In this document: piece by piece, positions 33,076 through 42,733 of the stretch
Layout: each line of letters starts with the position of its first letter
How positions within the stretch are numbered: position 1 is the stretch's first letter
From: RUG334 sp045599645
Lineage (GTDB): Bacteria > Muiribacteriota > Ozemobacteria > Ozemobacterales > Ozemobacteraceae
NCBI GenBank assembly: GCA_045599645.1
Contig: JAZRWI010000058.1
Span: 32,482-96,481, forward strand
Direction of reading: 5' to 3'
DNA length: 64,000 bases
The notes under the pieces: generated by a model
What the model saw: only the letters and a program-made list of their open reading frames with translations
Told to the model about the DNA's origin: nothing
The model's database searches: none
Program-made: the position numbers and the translations under genes

Positions 33076-33618
33076 ATGGCTGAAAGTGGACAAAAGTTCC
33101 TTGGTAAAAACAGGACACCTCGTGTTCAGGTCGAATATGATGTTGAACTTTATGGTGCTGAAAAGAAGATTGAATTACCATTCGTAACCGGTGTTATGGC
33201 TGATTTGTCTGGTAATGTTGCAGACCCTGAAGTAAAGAAGCAGACTCAGAAGTTTGTAGATATCGATGCCGATAACTTTGATGATAGAATGAAGAGTATG
33301 GCTCCTCATACTAAATTCAGAGTTCCAAACAAGATAACTGGCGAAGGTGAAATGTCTGTTGATTTGACTTTCGAATGCATGGATGACTTCAATCCAGCTG
33401 TAGTTGCTTCTAAGGTAGATGGTTTGAAAGAATTGCTTAAGGCACGTGAAGAACTTTCTAACCTGCTTTCTTATATGGATGGCAAGGAAGGCGCTGAAGA
33501 CCTCATCAATAAAATTTTGAAAGACCCGGCTCTTATGAAGGCGCTTGCTGCAAAAGCTAAGGAAAAAGACGCTGAAGCTAATTCAGAAACTGCTGCAGAA
33601 ACTAAACCAGAAGCATAA
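33076..33618 (+). CDS. tssB: T6SS contractile sheath small subunit TssB
   Basis: 180 residues. TssB/VipA family: NRTPRVQVEYDVELYGAEKK, LPFVTGVMADLSGN, FVDIDADNFDDRMKSMAP and LTFECMDDFNPAVVA. It forms the outer sheath with TssC. The C-terminus has an added Ala/Glu/Lys-rich tail after about residue 160. AGGAG lies before the ATG; tssC follows after 17 bp. Confidence 0.97.
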   Translation: MAESGQKFLGKNRTPRVQVEYDVELYGAEKKIELPFVTGVMADLSGNVADPEVKKQTQKFVDIDADNFDDRMKSMAPHTKFRVPNKITGEGEMSVDLTFECMDDFNPAVVASKVDGLKELLKAREELSNLLSYMDGKEGAEDLINKILKDPALMKALAAKAKEKDAEANSETAAETKPEA

Positions 33619-33635
33619 TATTCGGAGGCTTACAA

Positions 33636-35123
33636 ATGGCTGAATTATTAAAACAAAATGAAGTACTTAATGCCGAAACCTTGGAAATGTCCGATTTTGA
33701 GAAGTTGCTTTCTCAGGAATTCAAGCCAAAAACAGAAGAAGCTAATACTGCTGTTCAGGGTGCAGTAAAGACTCTTGTAGGTCAGGCACTTGAAAACGCG
33801 AATCTGGTATCTACCGATTCTATAAGAACAATCGAAGGTATTATTGCTGAATTAGATAAGAAGATTTCTTCACAGGTCAATGCTATTATTCACCATGAAT
33901 CTTTCCAGGAAGTCGAAAGTGCATGGCGTGGTTTGTCTTATCTTGTTAATAATACTCAGACCAGCACTTCTAATAAAATTCGCGTAATGAATATTTCTAA
34001 GAAGGATGTCCAGAAACAGCTCAAAAAATTTAAGGGCACTAACTGGGATCAGAGTCCTCTCTTTAAGATGATTTATGAAAGCGAATACGGCACAGCTGGT
34101 GGAGAACCCTTCGGATGCTTGATTGGTGATTTCTATTTCAATCAGACTGCTCCAGACATCGAAATGCTTAAAGGATTAGCACAGATTGCTGCAGCTGCTC
34201 ATGCTCCATTGATTTCTTCTGCCGATCCATCTATGATGAATCTTGAAAGCTGGCAGGACCTTGCAAATCCTAGAGATTTGTCTAAGATTTTTGCAACTCC
34301 GGAATACGCTGCCTGGAGAAGCTTCCGTGAATCTGAAGATAGCCGTTATGTAGCCCTGGCTCTCCCAAGAGTTTTGAGCCGTATGCCATACGGCGCTAAT
34401 ACTAATCCTGTTGAAGAATTCAATTTTGAAGAAGAAACAGGCTCTGGTAACAGTAAGAACTATAACTGGATGAATGCCGCTTATGCCATGGGCACAAATA
34501 TTACTCGTTCATTTAGCAACTATGGTTGGTGTGCTCGCATTCGTGGTGTTGAATCAGGCGGAACAGTAGAAGGCTTGCCAACTCATACCTTCAAGGCTGA
34601 TGACGGTAGCACTGCAATGAAGTGCCCAACAGAAATAGCTATTACAGACCGTCGCGAAGCAGAACTTTCCAGCAATGGTTTCATGCCGTTGATTCATTGG
34701 AAGAATACTGATTATGCTGTTTTCCTCGGTGGTCAGACCTGTAACAAACCACAGGAATACGACAATCCTGATGCTACTGCAAACGCAAACCTTTCTGCCC
34801 GCTTGCCATACATTTTTGCAACAAGCAGATTTGCCCACTATTTGAAATGCATCGTTCGTGATAAGGTCGGTTCTTTCAAGGAAAAGGCAGATATGGAAAG
34901 CTGGTTGAATGACTGGATTTCACAGTATGTAACAAGCGATCCTACTGCTTCTGAAGAAATCAAGGCTAAGTATCCATTAGCTGAAGCTAAGGTAGAAGTA
35001 TCTGATATAGAAGGGCAGCCAGGCTATTATTCTGCAAAATTCTATCTCAGACCTCATTATCAGCTTGAAGGCTTGACTACTTCCTTGAGATTGGTTACTA
35101 AGGTTCCTAACGGAGCTGCTTAA
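33636..35123 (+). CDS. tssC: T6SS contractile sheath large subunit TssC
   Basis: 495 residues, usual length. TssC/VipB motifs: HHESFQEVESAWRGLSYLV, the FGCLIGDFYFN segment, EMLKGLAQIAAAAHAPLIS, LALPRVLSRMPYG and NYNWMNAAYAMGTNITRSF. C-terminal strands pair with TssB; DIEGQPGYYSAKFYLRPHY matches the conserved end. High C-ending codon use, like other abundant proteins here. A stem-loop follows before hcp. Confidence 0.97.
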   Translation: MAELLKQNEVLNAETLEMSDFEKLLSQEFKPKTEEANTAVQGAVKTLVGQALENANLVSTDSIRTIEGIIAELDKKISSQVNAIIHHESFQEVESAWRGLSYLVNNTQTSTSNKIRVMNISKKDVQKQLKKFKGTNWDQSPLFKMIYESEYGTAGGEPFGCLIGDFYFNQTAPDIEMLKGLAQIAAAAHAPLISSADPSMMNLESWQDLANPRDLSKIFATPEYAAWRSFRESEDSRYVALALPRVLSRMPYGANTNPVEEFNFEEETGSGNSKNYNWMNAAYAMGTNITRSFSNYGWCARIRGVESGGTVEGLPTHTFKADDGSTAMKCPTEIAITDRREAELSSNGFMPLIHWKNTDYAVFLGGQTCNKPQEYDNPDATANANLSARLPYIFATSRFAHYLKCIVRDKVGSFKEKADMESWLNDWISQYVTSDPTASEEIKAKYPLAEAKVEVSDIEGQPGYYSAKFYLRPHYQLEGLTTSLRLVTKVPNGAA

Positions 35124-35139
35124 AATTCTAGGTTATTAT

Positions 35140-35168
35140 CTACGGGTAGATTTATTGTCTGCTCGTAG
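35140..35168 (+). promoter_or_regulatory. Hairpin between tssC and hcp
   Basis: CTACGGGTAGA pairs over all 11 positions with TCTGCTCGTAG (two G-U pairs) around a 7-base loop and is followed by GTTTTAATATTTATT. It can act as a weak terminator or as a 5' guard of the hcp message. hcp's own strong ribosome site (AAAGGAG) lies downstream. Confidence 0.7.
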
Positions 35169-35200
35169 GTTTTAATATTTATTATTAAAGGAGAATAAAA

Positions 35201-35701
35201 ATGTCTAGTGATTTTTTCCTGCAAATCGATGGTGTTGATGGCGATTCAAACGATAGCAAACATCAAAAATGGATTGAAGTTAAATCATTTGAACATGGGG
35301 CTTCACAGTCTGTAGATATTAAGCGTGGTGCAGACGTTAGTGGTCGTGGTACTTTTGAACCATTCATCTTCACTCACTCTGTAGACAAAGCTACACCAAA
35401 AATTCAACAGTTCTGTATGAATGGTAAAGATATTAAAAAATGCACCTTCAATGCATGCCGTGCAATCTCTGGTAAACAGACTGTTGTTTACGAACTTAAG
35501 TTTGAAAACGTAAAGATTATTCAGGCCCACGTTAAGACAGTTGAAATCAATGACACCGAAGGTCGTTTGATTTCTCAGCAACCTGTTGAAATCGTCGCTC
35601 TTTATTATAAGAAGATGACTTGGAAGGTTGTTCCTGTTAAACCTGATAACACTCTTGACGGTCCTGTTGAAACCAACTTCGACCAGATTGAAAACAAGTA
35701 A
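35201..35701 (+). CDS. hcp: T6SS inner tube protein Hcp
   Basis: 166 residues; hexameric rings of Hcp form the tube ejected by the sheath. Evidence: FFLQIDGVDGDSNDSKHQKW at the start, then WIEVKSFEHGASQS, GRGTFEPFIFTHSVDKATPK, YELKFENVKI and EIVALYYKKMTWKV. Length and motifs fit the Hcp1 family without an effector extension. It has the best ribosome site of the operon and lies between two hairpins, consistent with the large copy number needed. Confidence 0.97.
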   Translation: MSSDFFLQIDGVDGDSNDSKHQKWIEVKSFEHGASQSVDIKRGADVSGRGTFEPFIFTHSVDKATPKIQQFCMNGKDIKKCTFNACRAISGKQTVVYELKFENVKIIQAHVKTVEINDTEGRLISQQPVEIVALYYKKMTWKVVPVKPDNTLDGPVETNFDQIENK

Positions 35702-35714
35702 TTCTCTGAATTAT

Positions 35715-35749
35715 AAGGCCTGCAAAGCCATGTTTGGTCAGCAGGCCTT
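35715..35749 (+). terminator. Hairpin/attenuator after hcp
   Basis: AAGGCCTGC and GCAGGCCTT form a 9-bp stem with a 17-base loop, followed by TTCTT. It lies only 12 bp before the tssE start, so read-through must occur; it likely trims or protects the 3' end of an hcp message. Confidence 0.75.
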
Positions 35750-35761
35750 TCTTATGTTTAT

Positions 35762-36268
35762 ATGAATTCTTCTAATTCAAAGCTTAAAGATTCTGATTTA
35801 TTTTATCCTTGTTTAATGACGAGGCTGATTGATAATGAACCTGAATCAAAGATTGAAAAAACATTCAGGAACTATAATGCCGAGCAGGTTAAGGAAGATG
35901 TTAAGAAGAACTTAGAAATGATACTGAATTCTTCTTCACGACCTTCTGATGAAGAATTAGGTGGTGACCCCGGTGTTGTGGGTTCTGTATTAGGTTTTGG
36001 ATTGACTGATTTTTGCGGTACTTCACATTCTGTGGATTATGTAGAAGAATTAAGAAAAAAAATTTATTATCAGATTATTGCTTTTGAGCCGAGAATTAAA
36101 AAAGAAACCTTAGAAATAAATTTAGTAGAAGAAAAAAATGGTGAAAGCCAGGACTTAGTTCTTCTTATTAATGGAGTGATCAGTATTGCGCCTCTAAAAG
36201 AAGAAATCAGTTTTATTAGCAGGCTTGACTTAGAACTGGGCAGAGCTACAATTTCTGATAACAAATAG
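35762..36268 (+). CDS. tssE: T6SS baseplate protein TssE (gp25-like)
   Basis: 168 residues. Gp25/lysozyme-like fold of the baseplate: LFYPCLMTRLIDNEPESK, VKKNLEMILNSSSR, GSVLGFGLTDFCG (canonical S-V-L-N-Y-G-L-P-D) and LRKKIYYQIIAFEPRI. No ribosome site is visible before the ATG because the hairpin after hcp occupies that place. Weak translation fits a protein needed in few copies. Confidence 0.92.
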   Translation: MNSSNSKLKDSDLFYPCLMTRLIDNEPESKIEKTFRNYNAEQVKEDVKKNLEMILNSSSRPSDEELGGDPGVVGSVLGFGLTDFCGTSHSVDYVEELRKKIYYQIIAFEPRIKKETLEINLVEEKNGESQDLVLLINGVISIAPLKEEISFISRLDLELGRATISDNK

Positions 36269-36276
36269 AGATTTAA

Positions 36277-38076
36277 ATGGATAAAAGCTTTTTAAAATAC
36301 TATCAAAAGAATCTGGAATATTTAAGGAAACTTGGTGGAGAGTTTGCAAAAGATTTTCCTAAAATTGCCTCACGATTAGAATTGAGTGCAAGCGAATGTC
36401 AAGACCCCTATGTAGAAAGATTATTGGAAGGAGCAGCTTTTCTTGCATCTAAGATTGAGGTCAAGCTGGACAATGGTGCTCCAAGATTAATGGAGGCTGT
36501 TGTAAATGCTTTTAATCCATCATTATGTGCGTCTACACCTTCAAGTGCTATTATTGAATTGGAAGGAATAGATTATAATTCTGCAGGAATTTCTAATTTA
36601 ATTCCTGCGGGAACTACATTTAAGGCAAACGTGCCGACTATAGATACCCCGTGTGTTTTTTCCACTTTGGTTGATTACAACGTGTTTCCAGTAAGCATTA
36701 GTAATGCAAAGTATTTAACTCTTGAGCTGGCAAGCTATGACATTAAATCACCGGCGGCAATTTCCTTAGATTTGAATATTATAAAGACATATACGGGCAA
36801 ATCCGGCGATTTAAGATTGTATATAAATTTGCCTTTCTCAGATACTTCAGAATTGCAAAGACAATTGATAGAAGACTTAGAAGCTGTTTATCTCGTAAGG
36901 GATGGTAAAGCAGTGAAGATTGACGGTTTGGATTTTAGGCTTCCTTTTGATTCTAAGACAAACAAATATTTGGATGAAGGCCTTTTTGTTAATCTGGGTA
37001 TTAAGAAAAGTGAGTTGGGAAGATTTTTTCATTTTCAGTCTTCTTTTAAATATATTGATTTGCAAGGTTTTTATAAGCTACTTTCTTCAGTTGGTAATTT
37101 GAACCTTATTTTTGCTTTAAAACGAAGAAATTCAAACTTAACCCATTTGATAAATGAAGAAACCTTCAAGGTTAATTGTGTGCCCGTAGTTAATGCTTTT
37201 AAAAAACGTTCAGACCGTGTTGAAGTAGATATAAATCATGAATTTCAGATTGTTTCCAGCAGAACCGCTCCTTTTGATTATGAAGTTCTGTATGTAAATG
37301 GAATAGAGCTTTTTGACATAAATAATAAAAAAATTACTGAGATAAAGGAAGCTTATACTTATAAGGAAAATTATGGAGCTAAGGGAATTACTGATACTTA
37401 TACTATTCATAGAAGACCCTGGTTTATACTTCCTGGAAAGCGTTTTAGAAGCTCTTATATAGGATATGAAACTTTTGTATCCTTTTCAGGCAATGTTATT
37501 CGTGAATATCAGCACGAGGGTGCCCAGTTTTCTGCTGAATTAATTTGTTCAAACAGAGACTTACCCTTACTTTTAACAGGTAATACAGTTTTAACCTCCT
37601 CAATTGAAAACATCGTAAAACAGGCTAAATTTATCGCAATGCCTACAAGACCAAAAGGCCCTCTTATATTTGACGGTGGTCTTGAAAGCTGGGAAAGAGT
37701 CAGCTATTTGACTTTGGATATTTCAAGCATGCTTTGGCAGCCTGGCGTAATGTGTCTTGCCTTTTTAAAGGAAATGGTAAAGAGGATTTATCGAGCTTCG
37801 ACTGGTCAGGATGCTGAAATGCTGGAAGGAATTACCGGCTTGGAAAATAAACCTGAAACATTTAGATTTGTTAGAAATGGTTCGGTTTTCTTTGAAAACG
37901 GTTGGGCTTTGAAATTGACCTTGGATGAATCACATTTCGCTGGTATTGGCTATTATATTTTTGGCGCACTGGTTTACAAGCTAATTAAATCACAAAGTCC
38001 TATAAACATACCAATACGTATGGAATTAGAAACCAAACAGCAAGGTAAGATAGCCGAATGGACCAATTTAAGCTAA
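36277..38076 (+). CDS. tssF: T6SS baseplate protein TssF
   Basis: 599 residues, normal for the family. Conserved start FLKYYQKNLEYLRKLGGEFAK, then DFPKIASRLELSASECQDPY and VERLLEGAAFLASKIEVKLD. TssF builds the wedge with TssE, TssG and TssK. The centre has a segment YTIHRRPWFILPGKRFRSSY. Starts 8 bp after tssE; its end overlaps tssG by 19 bp. Confidence 0.95.
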   Translation: MDKSFLKYYQKNLEYLRKLGGEFAKDFPKIASRLELSASECQDPYVERLLEGAAFLASKIEVKLDNGAPRLMEAVVNAFNPSLCASTPSSAIIELEGIDYNSAGISNLIPAGTTFKANVPTIDTPCVFSTLVDYNVFPVSISNAKYLTLELASYDIKSPAAISLDLNIIKTYTGKSGDLRLYINLPFSDTSELQRQLIEDLEAVYLVRDGKAVKIDGLDFRLPFDSKTNKYLDEGLFVNLGIKKSELGRFFHFQSSFKYIDLQGFYKLLSSVGNLNLIFALKRRNSNLTHLINEETFKVNCVPVVNAFKKRSDRVEVDINHEFQIVSSRTAPFDYEVLYVNGIELFDINNKKITEIKEAYTYKENYGAKGITDTYTIHRRPWFILPGKRFRSSYIGYETFVSFSGNVIREYQHEGAQFSAELICSNRDLPLLLTGNTVLTSSIENIVKQAKFIAMPTRPKGPLIFDGGLESWERVSYLTLDISSMLWQPGVMCLAFLKEMVKRIYRASTGQDAEMLEGITGLENKPETFRFVRNGSVFFENGWALKLTLDESHFAGIGYYIFGALVYKLIKSQSPINIPIRMELETKQQGKIAEWTNLS

Positions 38077-39128
38077 AAAAATTTATTAAGCAGATATCTC
38101 ATGACATAGCTTATGGAAAGTCAGAACCTTCTTTTTTTGAAATAGTCAGAAGGTTTGAACAGCTTGATGAGTCCTTACCCAAATTTGGTTATGCCAATCT
38201 TCCTTCTCAAGAAGCATTAAGATTTGGGCAAGAGCCTTTCCTTAAATTTCCTAACTCTGATGTAGCTTCTATTGTTGAAAGAAACGGAAATGCATCTGCT
38301 TTGATGTTTGTGTATTTTTTTGGGCTTCTTGGGTCTAACGGACCAATGCCCCTTGCTTTTACTTCCTTTGTTTTTCAACGTTCCCATAACCATTATGATT
38401 ACACTTGGCAACGTTTTCTAGACATTATAAATCATAGGTTTTTAACTTACTTTTATAGAGCCTGGGCGCAGAATGAAGCATCTGTTTCTCTGGATAGAGC
38501 AGAAAAAGGTCTATTTGACTATATTGTCAGGGGTTTGGCAGGTTTGCCTAAGGCTTTATTAGATGGACTGTCTGCAGAACAAAACAAAGCTGTTTTAGGC
38601 GCAGTTTCAGCTTTTAAACCAATATCAAAATCTAAAGATGGATTAGAAACGTTATTAGAAAATTATTTGGATAGACCGGTCCGTGTAAAAGATATGGTTT
38701 TAAACAGCTATAAGATTCCTGAACGATATCTCGCCAAATTAGGACATAAGGATACTTCTACCCTGGGAGTAAATCTCCAGCTGGGCAAGAGATTTTACAG
38801 TCTGTCTAAGAAAATAGAAATAGAGATTGGTCCCATTGATTTAAAAGAGTATCTGATGTTTTTGCCAGGTAGCGAATTATTTGACAGCCTGTGTTATTTA
38901 ATATCCTCATATTGTAGTAGTGTTATTTACTTTGATTTTGTAATATCAATAAAAAGTGATAGTATTAATGATAATAAGCTAGGAAATTGTAATGTGGAAA
39001 TTGGGCATAATCTTTGGATAGGTGACCATCCAAAGGAAAATCCAGTTGTAAGGCTGGAAGCTTCCCGTATTTTTACTGAATCAAGAAATAAAAGTTTAAT
39101 AAAAAAAGAAAGGTATACTAATGGCTAA
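38058..39128 (+). CDS. tssG: T6SS baseplate protein TssG
   Basis: 356 residues. TssG motifs: FFEIVRRFEQLDESLPKFGY, LRFGQEPFLKFPNSDVASI, FFGLLGSNGPMPLAFTSF (usual GLxGPxGPLP) and RFLDIINHRFLTYFYRAW. Later LLENYLDRPVRVKDMV also fits. Translation begins within tssF, and the end overlaps tssH by 8 bp, so it is coupled with both. Confidence 0.94.
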   Translation: MDQFKLKKFIKQISHDIAYGKSEPSFFEIVRRFEQLDESLPKFGYANLPSQEALRFGQEPFLKFPNSDVASIVERNGNASALMFVYFFGLLGSNGPMPLAFTSFVFQRSHNHYDYTWQRFLDIINHRFLTYFYRAWAQNEASVSLDRAEKGLFDYIVRGLAGLPKALLDGLSAEQNKAVLGAVSAFKPISKSKDGLETLLENYLDRPVRVKDMVLNSYKIPERYLAKLGHKDTSTLGVNLQLGKRFYSLSKKIEIEIGPIDLKEYLMFLPGSELFDSLCYLISSYCSSVIYFDFVISIKSDSINDNKLGNCNVEIGHNLWIGDHPKENPVVRLEASRIFTESRNKSLIKKERYTNG

Positions 39129-41769
39129 ACTTAAAAGAATTCAGCTTTTTGGCAAGCTTAATCAAAAAGCCTATAAAGCAGTAGAGTCAGCAACTATTCT
39201 TTGCAAAACACGTGGAAATCCATATGTAGAATTAATTCACTGGATTAATCAGATTGTTTTGTCAGAAAATACTGACTGGAATTGTGCGATACGTTATTTC
39301 GGTCTTGATGAAGCCAAGCTGGCAAAGGACTTAACTGCTGCCATGGACGCTTTACCAAGAGGTGCCAGTAGTATTACCGACTTTTCCGGACAATTAGAGC
39401 TGGCTATTAAAGAAAGCTGGATGATGGCTTCATTAGTATTTAATGAAGGAGCAATCAGAACAGGTCATCTTTTGGTTGCTTTAAAGCAGTCTTCGGAATT
39501 GTCTAGAACTCTTCTTGAAATCAGCATGGAATTTGCAAAAATCAATGCTGATATTTTACAACAGGAATTCAGAAAGATTGTTGAAGCTTCCTCAGAAACT
39601 TCTGTTGCTGCTCCTGCTGGTGAAAGCGGAGCTACAGGACAAGCCGGGAACCTGATGTCTAACCCTGCAATGGGTAAAGGAGAAGCACTCAGACTTTATA
39701 CTGTCGATATGACAGAAAAAGCCAAAAGCGGTAAGATTGATCCTATCGTTGGCCGTGATGAAGAAATACGCAAAATTATCGATATTTTGATGCGCCGCAG
39801 ACAGAATAACCCAATTCTTACAGGTGATGCCGGCGTTGGTAAAACCGCAGTTGTAGAAGGCTTTGCTCAAAGATTGGCTTCTGGCGACGTTCCTGACTGT
39901 TTAAAAGGTACTGTTCTTCGCTCTCTTGACATTGGTCTGCTTCAGGCTGGTGCAAGCATGAAGGGTGAATTCGAAAATCGTTTGAAACAAGTAATTGAAG
40001 AAGTTCAAAGCTCAGAAACTCCTATAATACTTTTCATCGACGAAGCTCACACATTGATAGGGGCTGGTGGAGCAGCCGGTCAGAATGACGCAGCTAATCT
40101 TTTAAAACCAGCTTTGGCTCGTGGGGAATTGAGATGTGTTGCTGCTACAACCTGGCAGGAATATGTGAAATATTTCGAAAAAGACCCGGCCTTAACTCGT
40201 CGTTTCCAGAATATTCTTGTTGATGAACCTGACGATGATAAGGCTACTCAGATGATGAGAGGCATGATCGGCGCACTAGAAAAGCACCACAAGGTTCTTG
40301 TTCTTGATGAGGCTCTAAAAGCTGCTGTTACTCTTTCTCGCAGATATATCCCGGCAAGACAACTTCCAGATAAGGCTGTAAGCATTCTTGATACAGCTTG
40401 TGCCCGTGTTGCTATGAGTCAGAATACTGAACCAGCTCCATTGGAATTCAGCCGCAGAAGAATTTCTGCCCTCGAATTGGAGATTGAGATTCTGAAGCGT
40501 GAACAAGCATCTGGCTGTGATCACACAGATAAGCTTAAAGAACTGGAAGATAAGCTTGAAAAAGAAAAGAATAACAAAGAAGATCTGGAAAAGAGGAATA
40601 CCGAAGAAAAAGCTCTTGTTCAGGAATATATTACTTTAAGAGATAAGCTAAGAGATTCTAAAGATAATCCTTCTGAAGAAGATACTCAGGCTCTTAAAGA
40701 ATGTGGCGAAAAGCTTAAGACTCTTCAGGGTGAAAACCCAATGGTATTCCCACAGGTAGATACTCAGGCTGTTTCTACCATCATTGCTGAATGGACTGGT
40801 ATTCCTTTGGGCCGCATGGTTAAGAATGAAATTCAGTCTATTCTCAGTCTGGGCGATGAAATGAACAAACGTGTCATTGGCCAGAGGCATGGTCTTGATT
40901 TGCTTGCTAAGAGAATTCAGACCTCCCGTGCTTCTTTGGCTGATCCTAACAGACCAATTGCTGTTGTTATGCTTGCCGGTCCTAGTGGTGTCGGTAAAAC
41001 AGAAACTGCGCTTACTCTTGCCGAGCAGATTTATGGTAGTGAAGAAAACCTCATTACTATTAACATGAGTGAATTCCAGGAAGCTCATACTGTATCAACT
41101 CTTAAAGGAGCTCCTCCAGGATATGTTGGTTACGGTGAAGGCGGCGTTCTTACTGAAGCTGTTCGCAGAAAACCGTATTCTGTAGTTCTTTTAGATGAAA
41201 TAGAAAAAGCCCATCCTGATGTTCACGAAATCTTCTTCCAGGTATTCGATAAGGGCCAGATGGAAGACGGTGAAGGGCGCATGATTAACTTCAGAAATAC
41301 TCTTATCATACTGACTACTAATGTTGGTGATAATGTTATTATGGATATGTGTCAGGACGAAGATAATCTGCCAACCTGCAAGGAAATGGAAGAAGCTGTC
41401 AGACCAGCTATGCTGAGAGTTTTCCCAGCAGCTTTGTTAGGCCGTATTTCTATAATTCCTTATTATCCATTAGGAAGAAAATCCCTGAATAGCATTATTG
41501 ATCTCAAGCTTAATAAAATTGTTCAGAGAGTTAAGGAAAACTATAACGCTGAGCTTGTTATTCTTCCTGAAGTCAGAGACGAAATAATATCTCGATGCAA
41601 CAACATTCAGTCTGGTGCCCGTCTGATTGACGCAATCATCAATAATGATCTGTTGCCTGAAGTAAGTGCTGAATTCTTAAAAGTAACTATGGACGGCGGA
41701 GTTTTGAAGACTGCTACTGTAGGCGCTTCAGAAGGTAAGTTCACTTTCAACTTTGAATTGAAGGAGTAA
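39121..41769 (+). CDS. clpV: T6SS sheath-recycling AAA+ ATPase TssH (ClpV)
   Basis: 882 residues. Unfoldase that disassembles contracted TssBC sheath. N domain (about 1-160) with helices for binding TssC; first AAA+ domain with Walker A GDAGVGKT at about 236-243 and Walker B ILFIDEAH near 301; a middle coiled coil (about 445-530, Glu/Lys/Asp-rich and longer than in most ClpV proteins); second AAA+ domain with GPSGVGKTE near 620, VVLLDEIEKAHPDV and a C-terminal small domain. Both ATPase sites look intact. Confidence 0.96.
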   Translation: MAKLKRIQLFGKLNQKAYKAVESATILCKTRGNPYVELIHWINQIVLSENTDWNCAIRYFGLDEAKLAKDLTAAMDALPRGASSITDFSGQLELAIKESWMMASLVFNEGAIRTGHLLVALKQSSELSRTLLEISMEFAKINADILQQEFRKIVEASSETSVAAPAGESGATGQAGNLMSNPAMGKGEALRLYTVDMTEKAKSGKIDPIVGRDEEIRKIIDILMRRRQNNPILTGDAGVGKTAVVEGFAQRLASGDVPDCLKGTVLRSLDIGLLQAGASMKGEFENRLKQVIEEVQSSETPIILFIDEAHTLIGAGGAAGQNDAANLLKPALARGELRCVAATTWQEYVKYFEKDPALTRRFQNILVDEPDDDKATQMMRGMIGALEKHHKVLVLDEALKAAVTLSRRYIPARQLPDKAVSILDTACARVAMSQNTEPAPLEFSRRRISALELEIEILKREQASGCDHTDKLKELEDKLEKEKNNKEDLEKRNTEEKALVQEYITLRDKLRDSKDNPSEEDTQALKECGEKLKTLQGENPMVFPQVDTQAVSTIIAEWTGIPLGRMVKNEIQSILSLGDEMNKRVIGQRHGLDLLAKRIQTSRASLADPNRPIAVVMLAGPSGVGKTETALTLAEQIYGSEENLITINMSEFQEAHTVSTLKGAPPGYVGYGEGGVLTEAVRRKPYSVVLLDEIEKAHPDVHEIFFQVFDKGQMEDGEGRMINFRNTLIILTTNVGDNVIMDMCQDEDNLPTCKEMEEAVRPAMLRVFPAALLGRISIIPYYPLGRKSLNSIIDLKLNKIVQRVKENYNAELVILPEVRDEIISRCNNIQSGARLIDAIINNDLLPEVSAEFLKVTMDGGVLKTATVGASEGKFTFNFELKE

Positions 41770-41773
41770 TATA

Positions 41774-42064
41774 ATGCCATTCCCAATTGTTACTGTAACT
41801 GGACAAACCGGGACCGGAGATACTGTTGTCGGACCAGGTGCTCCAACTGTAATTGTTGGCGGGAAACCAGCGGCTGTTGTTGGTGATCAGGTAGTCGGTG
41901 CTGCTTTGACAGGAGTTGTGACTCAACCTGGTAATCCAACGATAGTTTTAGGTGGAAAACCACCTGCTGCCTTGACTGGGATTGTCAGTGGCACAAACCC
42001 TGCAACGGGTGTGCCGATGGCTTCACCATTGGCGGTGACATCAGCTATGACTGTTATTATATAA
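41774..42064 (+). CDS. PAAR-repeat spike tip protein
   Basis: 96 residues, one PAAR domain: repeated GDTVVGPGAPTVIVGGKPAA and GNPTIVLGGKPPA blocks. Sharpens the VgrG tip and can carry effectors; here no extension is present. Starts 4 bp after clpV. Confidence 0.92.
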   Translation: MPFPIVTVTGQTGTGDTVVGPGAPTVIVGGKPAAVVGDQVVGAALTGVVTQPGNPTIVLGGKPPAALTGIVSGTNPATGVPMASPLAVTSAMTVII

Positions 42065-42079
42065 TGTTTGGAAGCTTCT

Positions 42080-42700
42080 ATGAAAAAATTAAATAAAGGT
42101 ATATTACTTTCATTTATCTTGATAATCTTATTTGCTGCAGAAAGTATGGCACAAGATGAAAATCCTGGTGCCAAGCTAATTGAAAAGCTAAATCCTCTGC
42201 AGATATTTAACCCATTAGTTAAGAAAAAGAAACAAAGGGTTTACGATATGGAATTTTATCTTTCACCTAAATTGAAAGATAAATATGTAATGTATCCTTC
42301 TATGGAAATCGACATCGTAGGAGCTTCTGACTCTGAAAAGGCAGCACTGGGACAGTTATCTATTGAAGATTATTTTTCTCCCGGCAAGCCTTTCCGCAAT
42401 AACTTTGAACACTATACTATAAAATTTTCTAATCAGGATACTGAAAGAAAAGTTTTATCCAGAAAAAATCCTATTTTTAAAAGCTTCCAACAAAGAGGGG
42501 TAAAGGAATTATATCTATTTGTAAATTTACCTCCAGTTCAGGAATCAAAGGACGCTAAGGACAATAAAGAAAAAAAAGAAGATGTAAAAGATTTAAGAAA
42601 AATTGTTGTTCCTGTAAAAAAAGGTAGACTTGTTGATTCAAATAGATATTTTATTATTACTCCAATGGGTATTGTTCGTATGGGGTCTCGACCTAAATAA
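42080..42700 (+). CDS. Secreted protein at the tssJ position
   Basis: 206 residues from the ATG at 42080, preceded by GGAAG (6 bp); an upstream in-frame TTG at 42068 is unlikely. Signal peptide (MKKLNKGILLSFILIILFA, cut near SMA/QDE). In T6SS operons this position often holds TssJ, an outer-membrane lipoprotein that contacts TssM. Some features agree with TssJ (a beta domain with MEFYLSPKLKDKYVMYPS and an ending RYFIITPMGIVRMG), but there is no Cys in a lipobox and none elsewhere, so it is not a classical lipoprotein. TssJ identity is thus an inference. Confidence 0.7.
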   Translation: MKKLNKGILLSFILIILFAAESMAQDENPGAKLIEKLNPLQIFNPLVKKKKQRVYDMEFYLSPKLKDKYVMYPSMEIDIVGASDSEKAALGQLSIEDYFSPGKPFRNNFEHYTIKFSNQDTERKVLSRKNPIFKSFQQRGVKELYLFVNLPPVQESKDAKDNKEKKEDVKDLRKIVVPVKKGRLVDSNRYFIITPMGIVRMGSRPK

Positions 42701-42733
42701 GCTAATGAATGATATCGCGCAAAGAAGGCTATT

